Positions 48,789-56,374 of a DNA stretch of 60,348 nt are shown here, piece after piece. The notes under the pieces were generated by a model, which worked only from the letters and a program-made list of their open reading frames with translations, was not told the origin of the DNA and did no database searches. The DNA is from Paenacidovorax caeni. Its GTDB lineage: Bacteria; Pseudomonadota; Gammaproteobacteria; Burkholderiales; Burkholderiaceae_C. Position 1 is the first letter of the stretch. The number at the start of each line of letters is the position of its first letter. The stretch spans positions 1 through 60,348 of the forward strand of contig NZ_CYIG01000033.1 of NCBI RefSeq assembly GCF_001298675.1, written 5' to 3'. The position numbers and the translations under genes are program-made.

Positions 48789-51152
48789 TCATTCCTCAGG
48801 CACATCAGAACCCACCCTGTACCCCATCGCCCGGTAGCCACGCTGGCGCTTGTCCCACATCCGCAGCAGCGCCGGATGGCCGGTGTCGACGAAGTCGATG
48901 ATCCGCACGTCAGTCTTGCTGGCGTGCTCGCGGTGCAGGCGCCCGGCGTACTGCTGCAACGTGCCCTTCCAAGACACCGGCATCGCGAGGACCAGGGTGT
49001 CGAGCGGCGGGTGATCGAATCCCTCGCCAACCAGCTTGCCGGTGGACAAAAGGACGCGCGGCGCGTCGGGCGGTAGTGCATCCAGGTCCGCGACCAGCGT
49101 CGCTCGTTGCTTCCTGGACATTCTTCCGTGCAAGACGAACGGGGCCGGTTGCAGGCTGTCGAGTTCCGTCTTGATGGCATCGAGGTGTTCTGTGCGTTCT
49201 GTCAGGACCAGTACCTTGCGTCCCTGCGCGACGGCATCGCGCACCTCGGCGGCAATGGCAGCTGTTCTGGCCGAATCGTTGGCGAGGCACCGGAAGACGT
49301 CCTGAATGCCAGCATCGGTCGGCACGTCGATCCGGCCGAAGCGTGAACGAGGCAGCACTTCCAGATCGCGCGGTGCCCCGGCTGGCTTGACGGCCGTGTA
49401 TCGGATCGGTCCGCACTGCATGAAGATGATTGGCTGCTGCCCGTCGCGGCGAATCGGTGTCGCGGTCAGGCCCAGCACGTATTTCGCCTTGGTCCGCTTG
49501 AGGATCGCGTCGAAGGAGACTGCGCCGACGTGGTGGCACTCGTCGACGATCACCTGCCCATAGCCCTCGACCAGCGGGTTCACCTCACCCTGGCGGGACA
49601 GGGACTGCATCACGGCGATGTCGATCTTTCCAGTCGGTTTGGCCTTGCCGCCGCCGATGGTGCCGACCACGCCCTTGGCGACCCCTAGAAAGGCTTGCAG
49701 GCGCTCCTGCCATTGCTTGAGCAACTCCGTGCGATGCACCAGCACCAGGGTGTTGACGCCCCGCCGGGCGATCATCGCGGCGGCGGTGACCGTCTTGCCG
49801 AAGGCAGTTGGCGCGCAGAGGACGCCAGCATCGTGGGTGAGCAGTCCTGCAACAGCGGCTTCCTGATCGAGGCGCAGACTGCCGACGAAAGACACGTCCA
49901 GCGGCTGGCCGCCGAAGCGTTCGTCTCGCAGGTCACAGGCAATGCCGTTCTCTCGCAGCAAGGACAGCGCGGCATCCAGGCAACCGCGCGGCAGAGCGAT
50001 GTGCTGGGGATAGCTCTCGGCGCATCCAATGACACGCGGCTTGTCCCACACCGACATCCGCATCGCCTGGGCCTTGTAGAACTCAGGGTTCTGGAACGCC
50101 GCCAGCCGTATCAGCCGGTTGGCCAGAGCCTGCGGCAACTCGGCCTTCTCGAAATAGATCAAATTGGCCAGCGTGACGGTCAGTGACTTCGGCATCGGAC
50201 CGGCCAGTTTCTTGGCCGATGTGTTCTCGCGCTTCCAGGGCGTGGCCAGGTCCTCGTCGTCGATGAAGGTGACGTCCAGCGGATGGACGCCACCAGTGGC
50301 CCGGAGGAGGGTCGGCTCGATATCGTGCGCGGCCATCGGCTGGATGGACGCGAGGAACGCCCATTGATCAGGGTACGGTCGCAGATCGGCATCCACGAAG
50401 ACGCTGCAGCCACTTTCGCGAGGCCACTTCTGCAGCGGCAAGGCGATCAGGTTGCCGAAGCCGCCTTTGGGCATCGTGTCTTGGTTTGGGAACAGCCTGT
50501 CGTAGGACTCCAGCTTCAGTTGCCTGGTGCGCGAACAGGTATGACTGATGACCGCCGTGCCCAAGCGGCGGGCATCACGCGCTGAAACCCGGCTGGCGAA
50601 AAACACCCATGCATGCGCGCCATTGCCGGACCGCGAGATTTCCAGCGCAGCCGGAACACCCAGCTCTTCGCAGGACTGCATGAACGCTAGCGCGTCGTCG
50701 CGCCAGTCGGCCTCATCGAAGTCGACAGCCAAAAAATAGCAGGTGTCATCCTCCAGCAGCGGATAGACGCCTACTGTGTGCTCGCCGGCCAGATGGTCGT
50801 AGATCACCGCATCGGACAGTGGGATCAGCAGGCGATTGCTGCAATCGCCGCATTTGATGCGCGGCTTTTCGCAGATACCGGCGCGCCACTCATTGGCGCA
50901 GGCTGGTGCGTAGCCCGACTTGCCTGAGGTCTTGCCTTCCCATCGAACTGGATAGACATCGGTGCGGCCTCGAAACAGACGGCGGAACAGCGCCACCTTT
51001 TCGGCAGTGGAAAGCCGCCGGGACGGTTCCGGCTCCCTCGCCACGACGATAGCTGATTGCGGCGCACGCCACTCAATGCCGTGGGATTCAAGAAGCGCGA
51101 TCAGGCGGGCGTTTTCGGCCTGCAAAGTTGAGAGATCGGTCCGCTCAGTCAT
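48789..51152 (-). CDS. TOTE-type primase-helicase
   Basis: A 787-residue protein. After a coiled N-terminus (LQAENARLIALLESHGIEWR) come a Cys cluster (Cys85, 94, 101, 104) and an archaeo-eukaryotic primase-like domain: FLAVDFDEADW with Asp144/Asp146, and EISRSGNGAHAWVFFA. The second half is a superfamily 2 helicase: Walker A APTAFGKT at ~453, DEAH-type DECHH at ~537, TATPIRRDG, and motif VI (LQQYAGRLHREHASKT). This architecture is the hallmark of TOTE conflict-system proteins. Its start overlaps the stop of the DUF6155-like gene upstream (51145-51152), giving a three-gene unit. Confidence 0.85.
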   Translation of the reverse strand: MTERTDLSTLQAENARLIALLESHGIEWRAPQSAIVVAREPEPSRRLSTAEKVALFRRLFRGRTDVYPVRWEGKTSGKSGYAPACANEWRAGICEKPRIKCGDCSNRLLIPLSDAVIYDHLAGEHTVGVYPLLEDDTCYFLAVDFDEADWRDDALAFMQSCEELGVPAALEISRSGNGAHAWVFFASRVSARDARRLGTAVISHTCSRTRQLKLESYDRLFPNQDTMPKGGFGNLIALPLQKWPRESGCSVFVDADLRPYPDQWAFLASIQPMAAHDIEPTLLRATGGVHPLDVTFIDDEDLATPWKRENTSAKKLAGPMPKSLTVTLANLIYFEKAELPQALANRLIRLAAFQNPEFYKAQAMRMSVWDKPRVIGCAESYPQHIALPRGCLDAALSLLRENGIACDLRDERFGGQPLDVSFVGSLRLDQEAAVAGLLTHDAGVLCAPTAFGKTVTAAAMIARRGVNTLVLVHRTELLKQWQERLQAFLGVAKGVVGTIGGGKAKPTGKIDIAVMQSLSRQGEVNPLVEGYGQVIVDECHHVGAVSFDAILKRTKAKYVLGLTATPIRRDGQQPIIFMQCGPIRYTAVKPAGAPRDLEVLPRSRFGRIDVPTDAGIQDVFRCLANDSARTAAIAAEVRDAVAQGRKVLVLTERTEHLDAIKTELDSLQPAPFVLHGRMSRKQRATLVADLDALPPDAPRVLLSTGKLVGEGFDHPPLDTLVLAMPVSWKGTLQQYAGRLHREHASKTDVRIIDFVDTGHPALLRMWDKRQRGYRAMGYRVGSDVPEE

Positions 51153-51690
51153 CGACCCCGTACTCGGAAAGCAACTCATCCATATCGTCGCCTACGCCGT
51201 AACCAAAGTTGTGGCTGATGTTTCGAACCACGCACAGACGTCCCCAGAGCGTGGATCGCGCCGCATCGGGTAATGCGGCAATCGCCTTCAAGGCCTGTTC
51301 GAACATTCGCACCAGTGCGTCGAAGTACCCCTCGTCCAGCAGGCCAATGTCGTTGCTGAACCCGGCTGCACGCTCACAGTAAAACACCATCAGTTCCGCA
51401 AGTCCGTCGGGTTGCCCGACAGCTTTCTTGTAATCCGAAATAGCCTTTTTCGCCTTGGCTACCGAGGTATCCTGGTTCTTGAACACGTCGGGCCAGAGCC
51501 AGCGGTCGATGGCGGCCTTGTAGGGCTTGAGCACATCTTCGCCGAGTCCGAAGCGGGCGTGCAGGAATGCCTGGTTGTCTTTACTGGCGGCGTACAGGTC
51601 TTGCACCAAACCCAGCAGACCGGCGCGATCGACATCAACCAGCTTGGTTTTAACGTCGCTCCAGGTGGGCGCACATTTCTTCGTGGCCAT
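51145..51690 (-). CDS. DUF6155-like protein, partner of the TOTE gene
   Basis: A 181-residue mostly helical protein (TKLVDVDRAGLLGLVQDLYA, SKDNQAFLHARFGLGEDVLK, VAKAKKAISDYKKAVGQPDG, SHNFGYGVGDDMDELLSEYG) that fits the DUF6155 pattern. It lies between the small gene at 51695 (4 bp away) and the primase-helicase (8-bp overlap). Function unknown; a sensor or regulator role is a guess. Confidence 0.7.
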   Translation of the reverse strand: MATKKCAPTWSDVKTKLVDVDRAGLLGLVQDLYAASKDNQAFLHARFGLGEDVLKPYKAAIDRWLWPDVFKNQDTSVAKAKKAISDYKKAVGQPDGLAELMVFYCERAAGFSNDIGLLDEGYFDALVRMFEQALKAIAALPDAARSTLWGRLCVVRNISHNFGYGVGDDMDELLSEYGVDD

Positions 51691-51694
51691 CTGC

Positions 51695-52054
51695 TTATTC
51701 CTCGTCGATGCCTGCCACCCCCAGGTTTTTCTGGCTGATGTGGTCACTGAGGATGGGCACGAGGGTCTGTACGTTGGCGTCAAAGCTGTGCCGCCACATC
51801 GCCTCCAACTTCTTCAACGCGTTTTCATTCCGGTAGATGCTGCCGTCCCAGTCGATCACCATCATCGCCACGTCACCGTCGTCGGCCAGCATACACAGCA
51901 AGGCGTCACCGGCGTCCTTGTCGAGCGAGGCCTTGAGCTCGTCCTCGTAGTCGGCCAACACTTCAACGTACAGATCGATGCTCAGTGGGCTTTGTCCAGA
52001 CAGCGCAGACTGCAGATCGTCGGTGATTTTCTTCCTGTTGGTCATCGTCGACAT
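51695..52054 (-). CDS. Unknown 119-residue protein at the head of the TOTE unit
   Basis: A small acidic protein (DDLQSALSGQSPLSIDLYVE, DALLCMLADDGDVAMMVIDW, NENALKKLEAMWRHSFDANV). In-frame ATG codons at 52054 and 52045 both fit. It overlaps the plus-strand recombinase remnant slightly at its 5' flank. Being the first gene of the three-gene unit suggests a related role, perhaps regulation or immunity. Confidence 0.6.
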   Translation of the reverse strand: MSTMTNRKKITDDLQSALSGQSPLSIDLYVEVLADYEDELKASLDKDAGDALLCMLADDGDVAMMVIDWDGSIYRNENALKKLEAMWRHSFDANVQTLVPILSDHISQKNLGVAGIDEE

Positions 52055-52061
52055 TTTCGCT

Positions 52062-52135
52062 GCAAGGGTCCTGCTTGCCCGAAGCCGACCGAATGGGCCA
52101 CCCAGTGGGAGGTCGTGATGGGGTTTGATACTTGA
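52062..52135 (+). pseudogene. Large serine recombinase C-terminal scrap
   Basis: KPTEWATQWEVVMGFDT and a stop parallel LPTDWLTQREVVAGFDA at 42118. It is followed directly by the att-like repeat copy B, as expected if the recombinase gene originally lay at the end of an integrated element. Confidence 0.55.
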
Positions 52136-52375
52136 CCGGTTGCCTTGGTTGACGATGAACCGCCGACCGTAAGTTGTTGATTTATATAAAACTGCATCTG
52201 CGCTTACCCGCAGGCCCAACGGAGAACAGAGACGGCTCTGGCCGAGAAAGTGGCCGATTTCAGGCGTTTCGGCAGCAGGCCGCCCGCAGCACAGGTGGCC
52301 GGAACCCCGCGTGGTGAGGGGATTTCAGGCAAGAAAAAGGGCCCGGAGATTTTCCGAGCCCTTGTGTATGGTGGG
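52122..52375 (-). repeat. Att-like repeat, copy B
   Basis: Homologous to copy A (43265-43517) over its full 254 bp and to copy C over the last ~94 bp. It includes the same GC hairpin (degenerate, GCGTGGTGAGGGGA), terminator and TGGTGG edge. It begins in the recombinase stop region. Confidence 0.75.
52337..52363 (-). terminator. Terminator in repeat copy B
   Basis: On the minus strand AAGGGCTCGG, loop, CCGGGCCCTT, then TTTCTT. Identical stem to copies A and C. Confidence 0.65.
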
Positions 52376-52459
52376 TGGCGGATGGCTGACCAGTTCAATT
52401 CCGTCTCTGTCACTTGAATAGCCATACAGCGGGCGTGAGCGGCAATGGGCGGGGTTGCC

Positions 52460-52777
52460 TCAAAGAACGGCCTCCAGCCCCTTGCGCTCGAGGATGTCCA
52501 GCAGCTTCTGCGACGGCCCGCTGGGACGCTTGTCACCCACCTCCCACTTACGGACAGTGGACGTGCTGGTGTTCAGCACGCTGGCCAGCACGGCCTGACT
52601 CAGATGCAGTCGCTCGCGCAGCGCCTTGACCTTCGTGGCGTCGTAGTCCTGCACCGGCTCCAGGCACAGCGCGTCGTATTTCTGCATCTTGCGCTTGTCG
52701 ATGAATCCCAGGCGATGCAGATCGCCGGCCGTTTCGTGAACGGCTTCGAGGATGCGGCTCTTGGTCTTGGTGGTCAT
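52460..52777 (-). CDS. XRE-type antitoxin
   Basis: A 105-residue helix-turn-helix antitoxin (ALRERLHLSQAVLASVLNTS, TSTVRKWEVGDKRPSGPSQK) of the HigA/MqsA-like group. Its ATG overlaps the toxin stop (ATGA). The pair sits alone between att-like repeats B and C. Confidence 0.85.
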   Translation of the reverse strand: MTTKTKSRILEAVHETAGDLHRLGFIDKRKMQKYDALCLEPVQDYDATKVKALRERLHLSQAVLASVLNTSTSTVRKWEVGDKRPSGPSQKLLDILERKGLEAVL

Positions 52778-53145
52778 TTGCAAATCTCCTGCAAAGCGCC
52801 GTCGGCAACGGCTTCATCCAGTTGCGGGCCTGTTCGAGCCAGCAGGTCGGCAGCGATGGTCTGCAAGCCTTCGAGTTCCTCGTCGCTGACGTTCGCGCGC
52901 TCGTTCTTCTCGAAGCCGAACACGAAGAACCAGCAGTTGCCCTTGTTGGTGGCGACCAGCGTGCGCACGCCGCCACGTTTGCCGCGCCCGGCCAACCCGA
53001 CGCGTTTCTTCACCACGCTGCCGCCGAGGTCAGCGTCGATCAGGCCAGCTGCCATCTCCTGAACGGCCTTGCACAGGACGGCATCGGTGAGCTCCGTCTT
53101 GCGCATCCATCGCTGGAAGTGGCGGGTTTTGAACACTCGCGTCAT
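52774..53145 (-). CDS. RelE-type toxin
   Basis: A 123-residue toxin of the RelE/HigB2 kind (KTRHFQRWMRKTELTDAVLC, AGLIDADLGGSVVKKRVGLA, GRGKRGGVRTLVATNKGNCW, FFVFGFEKNERANVSDEELE). The start at 53145 is preferred over an in-frame ATG at 53199. It forms a pair with the downstream XRE antitoxin. Together they make up nearly all DNA between repeats B and C. Confidence 0.88.
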   Translation of the reverse strand: MTRVFKTRHFQRWMRKTELTDAVLCKAVQEMAAGLIDADLGGSVVKKRVGLAGRGKRGGVRTLVATNKGNCWFFVFGFEKNERANVSDEELEGLQTIAADLLARTGPQLDEAVADGALQEICK

Positions 53146-53247
53146 TGGGTTTATTGTGCCACCTAGTGGCATAGTATGTCTACCCGCCTCTTCCGGCACT
53201 CTGCCCAGCGGACATCACCCTTCGAGACTTCCTGCAGACGGCGTGGC

Positions 53248-53342
53248 CACCCGCAGCACAGGTGGCCGGAACCCCGCGCGGCGCGGGGATTTCAGGCAAG
53301 AAAAAGGGCCCGGAGATTATCCGAGCCCTTCAATTTGGTGGC
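53248..53342 (-). repeat. Att-like repeat, copy C
   Basis: The 95-bp core common to all three copies: CACCCGCAGCACAGGTGGCC, the GC hairpin, the terminator (53304-53330) and the TGGTGG edge. Beyond the edge, GCGGAACACGGAACCGAACC looks like the complement of a tRNA/tmRNA T-arm and acceptor. This copy may thus preserve the original integration target, the 3' end of such an RNA gene. Confidence 0.7.
53304..53330 (-). terminator. Terminator in repeat copy C
   Basis: On the minus strand AAGGGCTCGG, loop, CCGGGCCCTT and TTTCTT, downstream of the RNA-like 3' end. Confidence 0.65.
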
Positions 53343-53473
53343 GGAACACGGAACCGAACCCGCGCCCGTATATGACGTCCGTTAGCAAAGCATTGTTCTT
53401 GAGGGTGCCCACCTGTACCAGATGACCGTTTGGCATCGTGAAAACCCACGGTTGGGTCGGCGCAGGGTTGCCA

Positions 53474-53492
53474 TAGTCCCAAAATGGGACTA
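53474..53492. promoter_or_regulatory. higBA operator
   Basis: TAGTCCC-AAAAT-GGGACTA is a perfect 7-bp inverted repeat 12 bp before the higB start. It probably overlaps the promoter and is bound by HigA. Confidence 0.7.
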
Positions 53493-53503
53493 AACTGCAC
53501 CCA

Positions 53504-53806
53504 ATGCGAGTGATTGCCGTGTCCACCCTTCGAGCCTTCTGGGAGCGCCATCCCGACGCTGAGCAGCCGCTGAAAGCTTGGTATGAGGAAGCAACGAATG
53601 CGAGTTGGAGCCATCCCGCCGACATCAAGGCGCAGTACCGCAGCGCCAGTGTGCTGAAGAACCGTCGCGTGGTCTTCAACATCAAAGGCAATGACTACCG
53701 GCTGATCGTGGCGATTGCATACAAGTTGCAGATCGTCTACGTGAAGTTCGTCGGCACCCACAAGGAGTACGAGGCCGTCGACGCAGAAACCGTTGAAATG
53801 GCCTGA
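53504..53806 (+). CDS. higB: HigB-type mRNA interferase toxin
   Basis: A 100-residue HigB toxin (MRVIAVSTLRAFWERHPDAE, SVLKNRRVVFNIKGNDYRLI, VAIAYKLQIVYVKFVGTHKE, DAETVEMA). Members cleave translated mRNA on the ribosome. The key basic and aromatic residues of the family (NRRVVFNI, KFVGTHKEY) are present. Toxin-first order with higA 18 bp downstream. Confidence 0.92.
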   Translation: MRVIAVSTLRAFWERHPDAEQPLKAWYEEATNASWSHPADIKAQYRSASVLKNRRVVFNIKGNDYRLIVAIAYKLQIVYVKFVGTHKEYEAVDAETVEMA

Positions 53807-53824
53807 CCGGCCACGGAGGAAAAC

Positions 53825-54196
53825 ATGGACATCCGCCCCATCCACACCGAAGCAGACTACAAGGCCACGCTCAAAGAGATTTCGGCCTTGATGGAATCCG
53901 ACCCTGATCCGGGCACGCCGGAGGGTGATCGCCTGGATATCCTGGCCACGCTGGTGCAAGCCTACGAGGCCAAGCACGTGCCCATCACCGCGCCTGATCC
54001 GGTGGAAGCCATCAAATTCCGGATGGATCAGAGCGGTCTGTCCGTCAAAGATCTTGAGCCGATCATCGGCAAAAGCAACCGCGTCTACGAAGTCCTCAGC
54101 CGCAAGCGCCCGCTGACGCTGGCCATGATCCGACGACTGCACAAGAGCCTGGGCATCCCGGCCGATGTGCTGATTGCGGAAACGGCCGCAGGGTGA
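53825..54196 (+). CDS. higA: HigA antitoxin
   Basis: A 123-residue HigA (RPIHTEADYKATLKEISALM, IKFRMDQSGLSVKDLEPIIG, SNRVYEVLSRKRPLTLAMIR, RLHKSLGIPADVLI) with an XRE helix-turn-helix. AGGAAAAC precedes the start. Confidence 0.92.
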   Translation: MDIRPIHTEADYKATLKEISALMESDPDPGTPEGDRLDILATLVQAYEAKHVPITAPDPVEAIKFRMDQSGLSVKDLEPIIGKSNRVYEVLSRKRPLTLAMIRRLHKSLGIPADVLIAETAAG

Positions 54197-54237
54197 TCAT
54201 CAAGCACTGTGCTTGGCTTCCACGGTGAACAGCGTTG

Positions 54238-54729
54238 TCATGGGGTCATCTGCTGAGGAGAAGAAGATGCACTACCCCGTGACTGCACGTCATCAAGCAC
54301 GACCTGATGACAGCTGGCAGGTGTCTGTGCGGCAGCCGTCTCCACCGCATTGGTTAGTGATTCACCGGCCTCCGTCACCGCGCGCGCCATCCAGCCGGGT
54401 AAAACGGCTCGTGCCGCACGCATAGCAGCCCATTCCACCAGCGGCAGTTTGGTCTTCAATATTTCCAGTGCCGTCTCTGCCTGCTCAGGGCCCAGCGAGT
54501 ACAAGGCACGGATCGCCATTCCGGCCGGACGTTTCCCAAGGACAAGCTGCCACCGATGGCCATGCTTGAGTTCGACAGATCGGTTGCCGAGCTGTAATTC
54601 GCGGGAGCGCCCCGACGTCAGAAACACTTCACGAATGGGCACCTGGGAGGTCAAACCGAGCGCGTTGGCCTCGGCGGCACCGTTGGCAACGATTACCTCA
54701 CTGCTGGTTGACTCAATAGCCTTGATCAC
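54238..54729 (-). pseudogene. DUF6088/AbiEi-like protein, 5'-truncated
   Basis: The minus-strand frame reads SSEVIVANGAAEANALGLTS, QVPIREVFLTSGRSRELQLG, NRSVELKHGHRWQLVLGKRP and MAIRALYSLGPEQAETALEI. This matches the DUF6088 group of AbiEi-like transcriptional regulators/antitoxins. The N-terminal helix-turn-helix is missing and the adjoining DNA is recombinase remnant. Confidence 0.65.
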
Positions 54730-54737
54730 AGCATCGG

Positions 54738-55090
54738 TTGACGGTGGGCGTGCGCCAAACCGGCGAAGGCAGCAAGACCGAGCCGAATTACTTTCGTGAG
54801 AAAAAAGCGTCCGACCACCGGCAGGCGCACGACTCGACCTTGGTGGAAGGCATGGCGCGCGCCTTCTACTGGCAACACCTGCTGGACACCGGTGCGATGC
54901 AAAGCAGCGCCGCCATCGCTCGCGCCGAAAAACTCCACCACTCTGTGGTCAACGAACTGCTGCGCCTAACCCTATTGACCCCTGACATCATCGAGCAATT
55001 CATGGCGGGCAGGCAGCCGCGCCGGTTGACCTTGATGTGGTTCCAGCGCAACCGATTGATGGTCGACTGGTACGTATGTATGCGCGCGGC
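54738..55090 (+). pseudogene. Large serine recombinase C-terminal remnant
   Basis: The frame gives LVEGMARAFYWQHLLDTGAM, SSAAIARAEKLHHSVVNELL, RLTLLTPDIIEQFMAGRQPR and RLTLMWFQRNRLMVDW. This is the C-terminal region of large recombinases of integrative elements. It lacks the catalytic serine domain, and the frame runs on into unrelated sequence. It is the longest such remnant in the window. Confidence 0.6.
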
Positions 55091-55305
55091 AGAGAACAGA
55101 GAGAGAAAAACGGCGGAACGCGCACCTGGAAATACCCCTTCGGGAGGGCGTGCTCAAGAGACCAAGGCCGGAAACCGTGCCAACACTGGGGGAACGGGCA
55201 AAAAAAACCAACCGAGAACGGTTGATTTTTTTTGGATAGCGGAGGCAATTCCGAATATGAATCACCGTCCGTCGCTTGTCGAAAACCGTCCGCAAGCCCC
55301 GAAAT

Positions 55306-55662
55306 TCAAGCCGTTGCGCGAGCCCGGCGACCAGCGCCAGCCGGCTTGTGATCTGGGCCTGCATCCACGCCGAGATGCTCGATCACCACTGGCGGTCGGT
55401 TGGGAAACTGGGCCACGAGCTCCAGCTTGCCGCCCATGCTTTCCACGTAGTGGCGCAGGGTAGACAGCAGCATGTCGCTACGCTTTTCCAGGCGAGAAAT
55501 GGTGTCCTGACCCACGCCCAGCGTGGTGGCCAGTTGCTCCTGCGTTTGCTGAGCTGCCAGGCGCAGATCTTTGAGGGTGGCCAGTTCCATGGCGCGCGCT
55601 TCCACCCGCTGCTGGCGTGCTTTGGGCAGCGCAGCCATGACGTCATCGAGTTTTCTTGCCAT
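55306..55662 (-). CDS. XRE-type antitoxin
   Basis: A 118-residue helix-turn-helix antitoxin (ELATLKDLRLAAQQTQEQLA, TTLGVGQDTISRLEKRSDML, STLRHYVESMGGKLELVAQF). Family homology ends near residue 98 (VVIEHLG); the last ~20 residues look like read-through into flanking DNA, so the native stop may have been lost. It overlaps the toxin gene by 20 bp. Confidence 0.82.
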   Translation of the reverse strand: MARKLDDVMAALPKARQQRVEARAMELATLKDLRLAAQQTQEQLATTLGVGQDTISRLEKRSDMLLSTLRHYVESMGGKLELVAQFPNRPPVVIEHLGVDAGPDHKPAGAGRRARATA

Positions 55663-56032
55663 GATGGTTCTCCTTGCTCTGCTGGGCCAAACTACCCACG
55701 TGTTCGTCGTAGCGCTCATCGGCGACTTGGATCAAGCGTTTGTAAAACCTGCGCTGATCGGCGCCGCCTTTGTCGCCCCCAACCAGCAGGATGGCCTGTC
55801 GTTGGGGATCAAATGCGAATGCCACCCGCCAGACCTGACCGTTCCACGAGAAGCGCAACTCCTTCATATTGGTGTGGCGCGACCCTTTGAGCGTATCGAC
55901 CGTGGGGCGTCCCAGGTTCGAACCGAATTCGGCCAACAACCGGGCGTGCGCCAGCAGTTCGTCCTGCAGATCTTCTTTCAGGTCGCTGAACTCCGTGTCA
56001 AAGGCGTCATGAAAGAGAACGGTCCAAGTCAT
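55643..56032 (-). CDS. RelE/HigB-like (DUF891-type) toxin
   Basis: A 129-residue toxin (WTVLFHDAFDTEFSDLKEDL, HARLLAEFGSNLGRPTVDTL, HTNMKELRFSWNGQVWRVAF, AFDPQRQAILLVGGDKGGAD), typical of phage-derived Gp49/HigB toxins. The start at 56032 is preferred over an in-frame ATG at 56074. The promoter region holds a CCATATGG palindrome (~56055-56062) as a candidate operator. Toxin-first order with the XRE antitoxin. Confidence 0.88.
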   Translation of the reverse strand: MTWTVLFHDAFDTEFSDLKEDLQDELLAHARLLAEFGSNLGRPTVDTLKGSRHTNMKELRFSWNGQVWRVAFAFDPQRQAILLVGGDKGGADQRRFYKRLIQVADERYDEHVGSLAQQSKENHHGKKTR

Positions 56033-56152
56033 GCGAGCAATTATGTTTTTAATACCATATGGAGTCAAATCCATGTTTTGACCCTTTGCTGACTGCTACT
56101 CCCATGATCTGGAATGATGCTGTTCATGGAGGATGACGCAACGGGCGCGTCG

Positions 56153-56290
56153 CACAGGGACGCCCAATCAAGGCCGCGATCTTCTGGACTTCCCTCTGGC
56201 AGGGCGATTGTTTTGGCATGACGGACGGGCGTTCAGCTGCATCGAATCTTCGTCGCGCAAAGGCAAACGCTATCGCTACTACTGTGGTCA
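56153..56290 (+). pseudogene. Serine recombinase zinc-ribbon remnant
   Basis: DLLDFPLAGRLFWHDGRAFS, then SSSRKGKRYRYYCGQ, resembles the zinc-ribbon segment (LAGLLFD...RYRYYVSQ) of large serine recombinases, without its usual cysteines. It is another piece of the same recombinase type found at 41992, 52062 and 54738. Confidence 0.5.
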
Positions 56291-56374
56291 AGTGCATCTG
56301 GTTTCTGCACTTGCACATTTATTTATCACATATACAACGTATTTCAGCTTCAATAGCGATAAAATTCTGTGTAA

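Noticed and set aside
53342-53420. A complete tRNA or tmRNA gene on the minus strand next to repeat C
   Set aside because: Only a T-arm-like stretch and CCACCA are visible; the T stem pairs poorly and no D-arm or matching acceptor 5' strand is seen, so it is treated as a possible RNA 3'-end relic.
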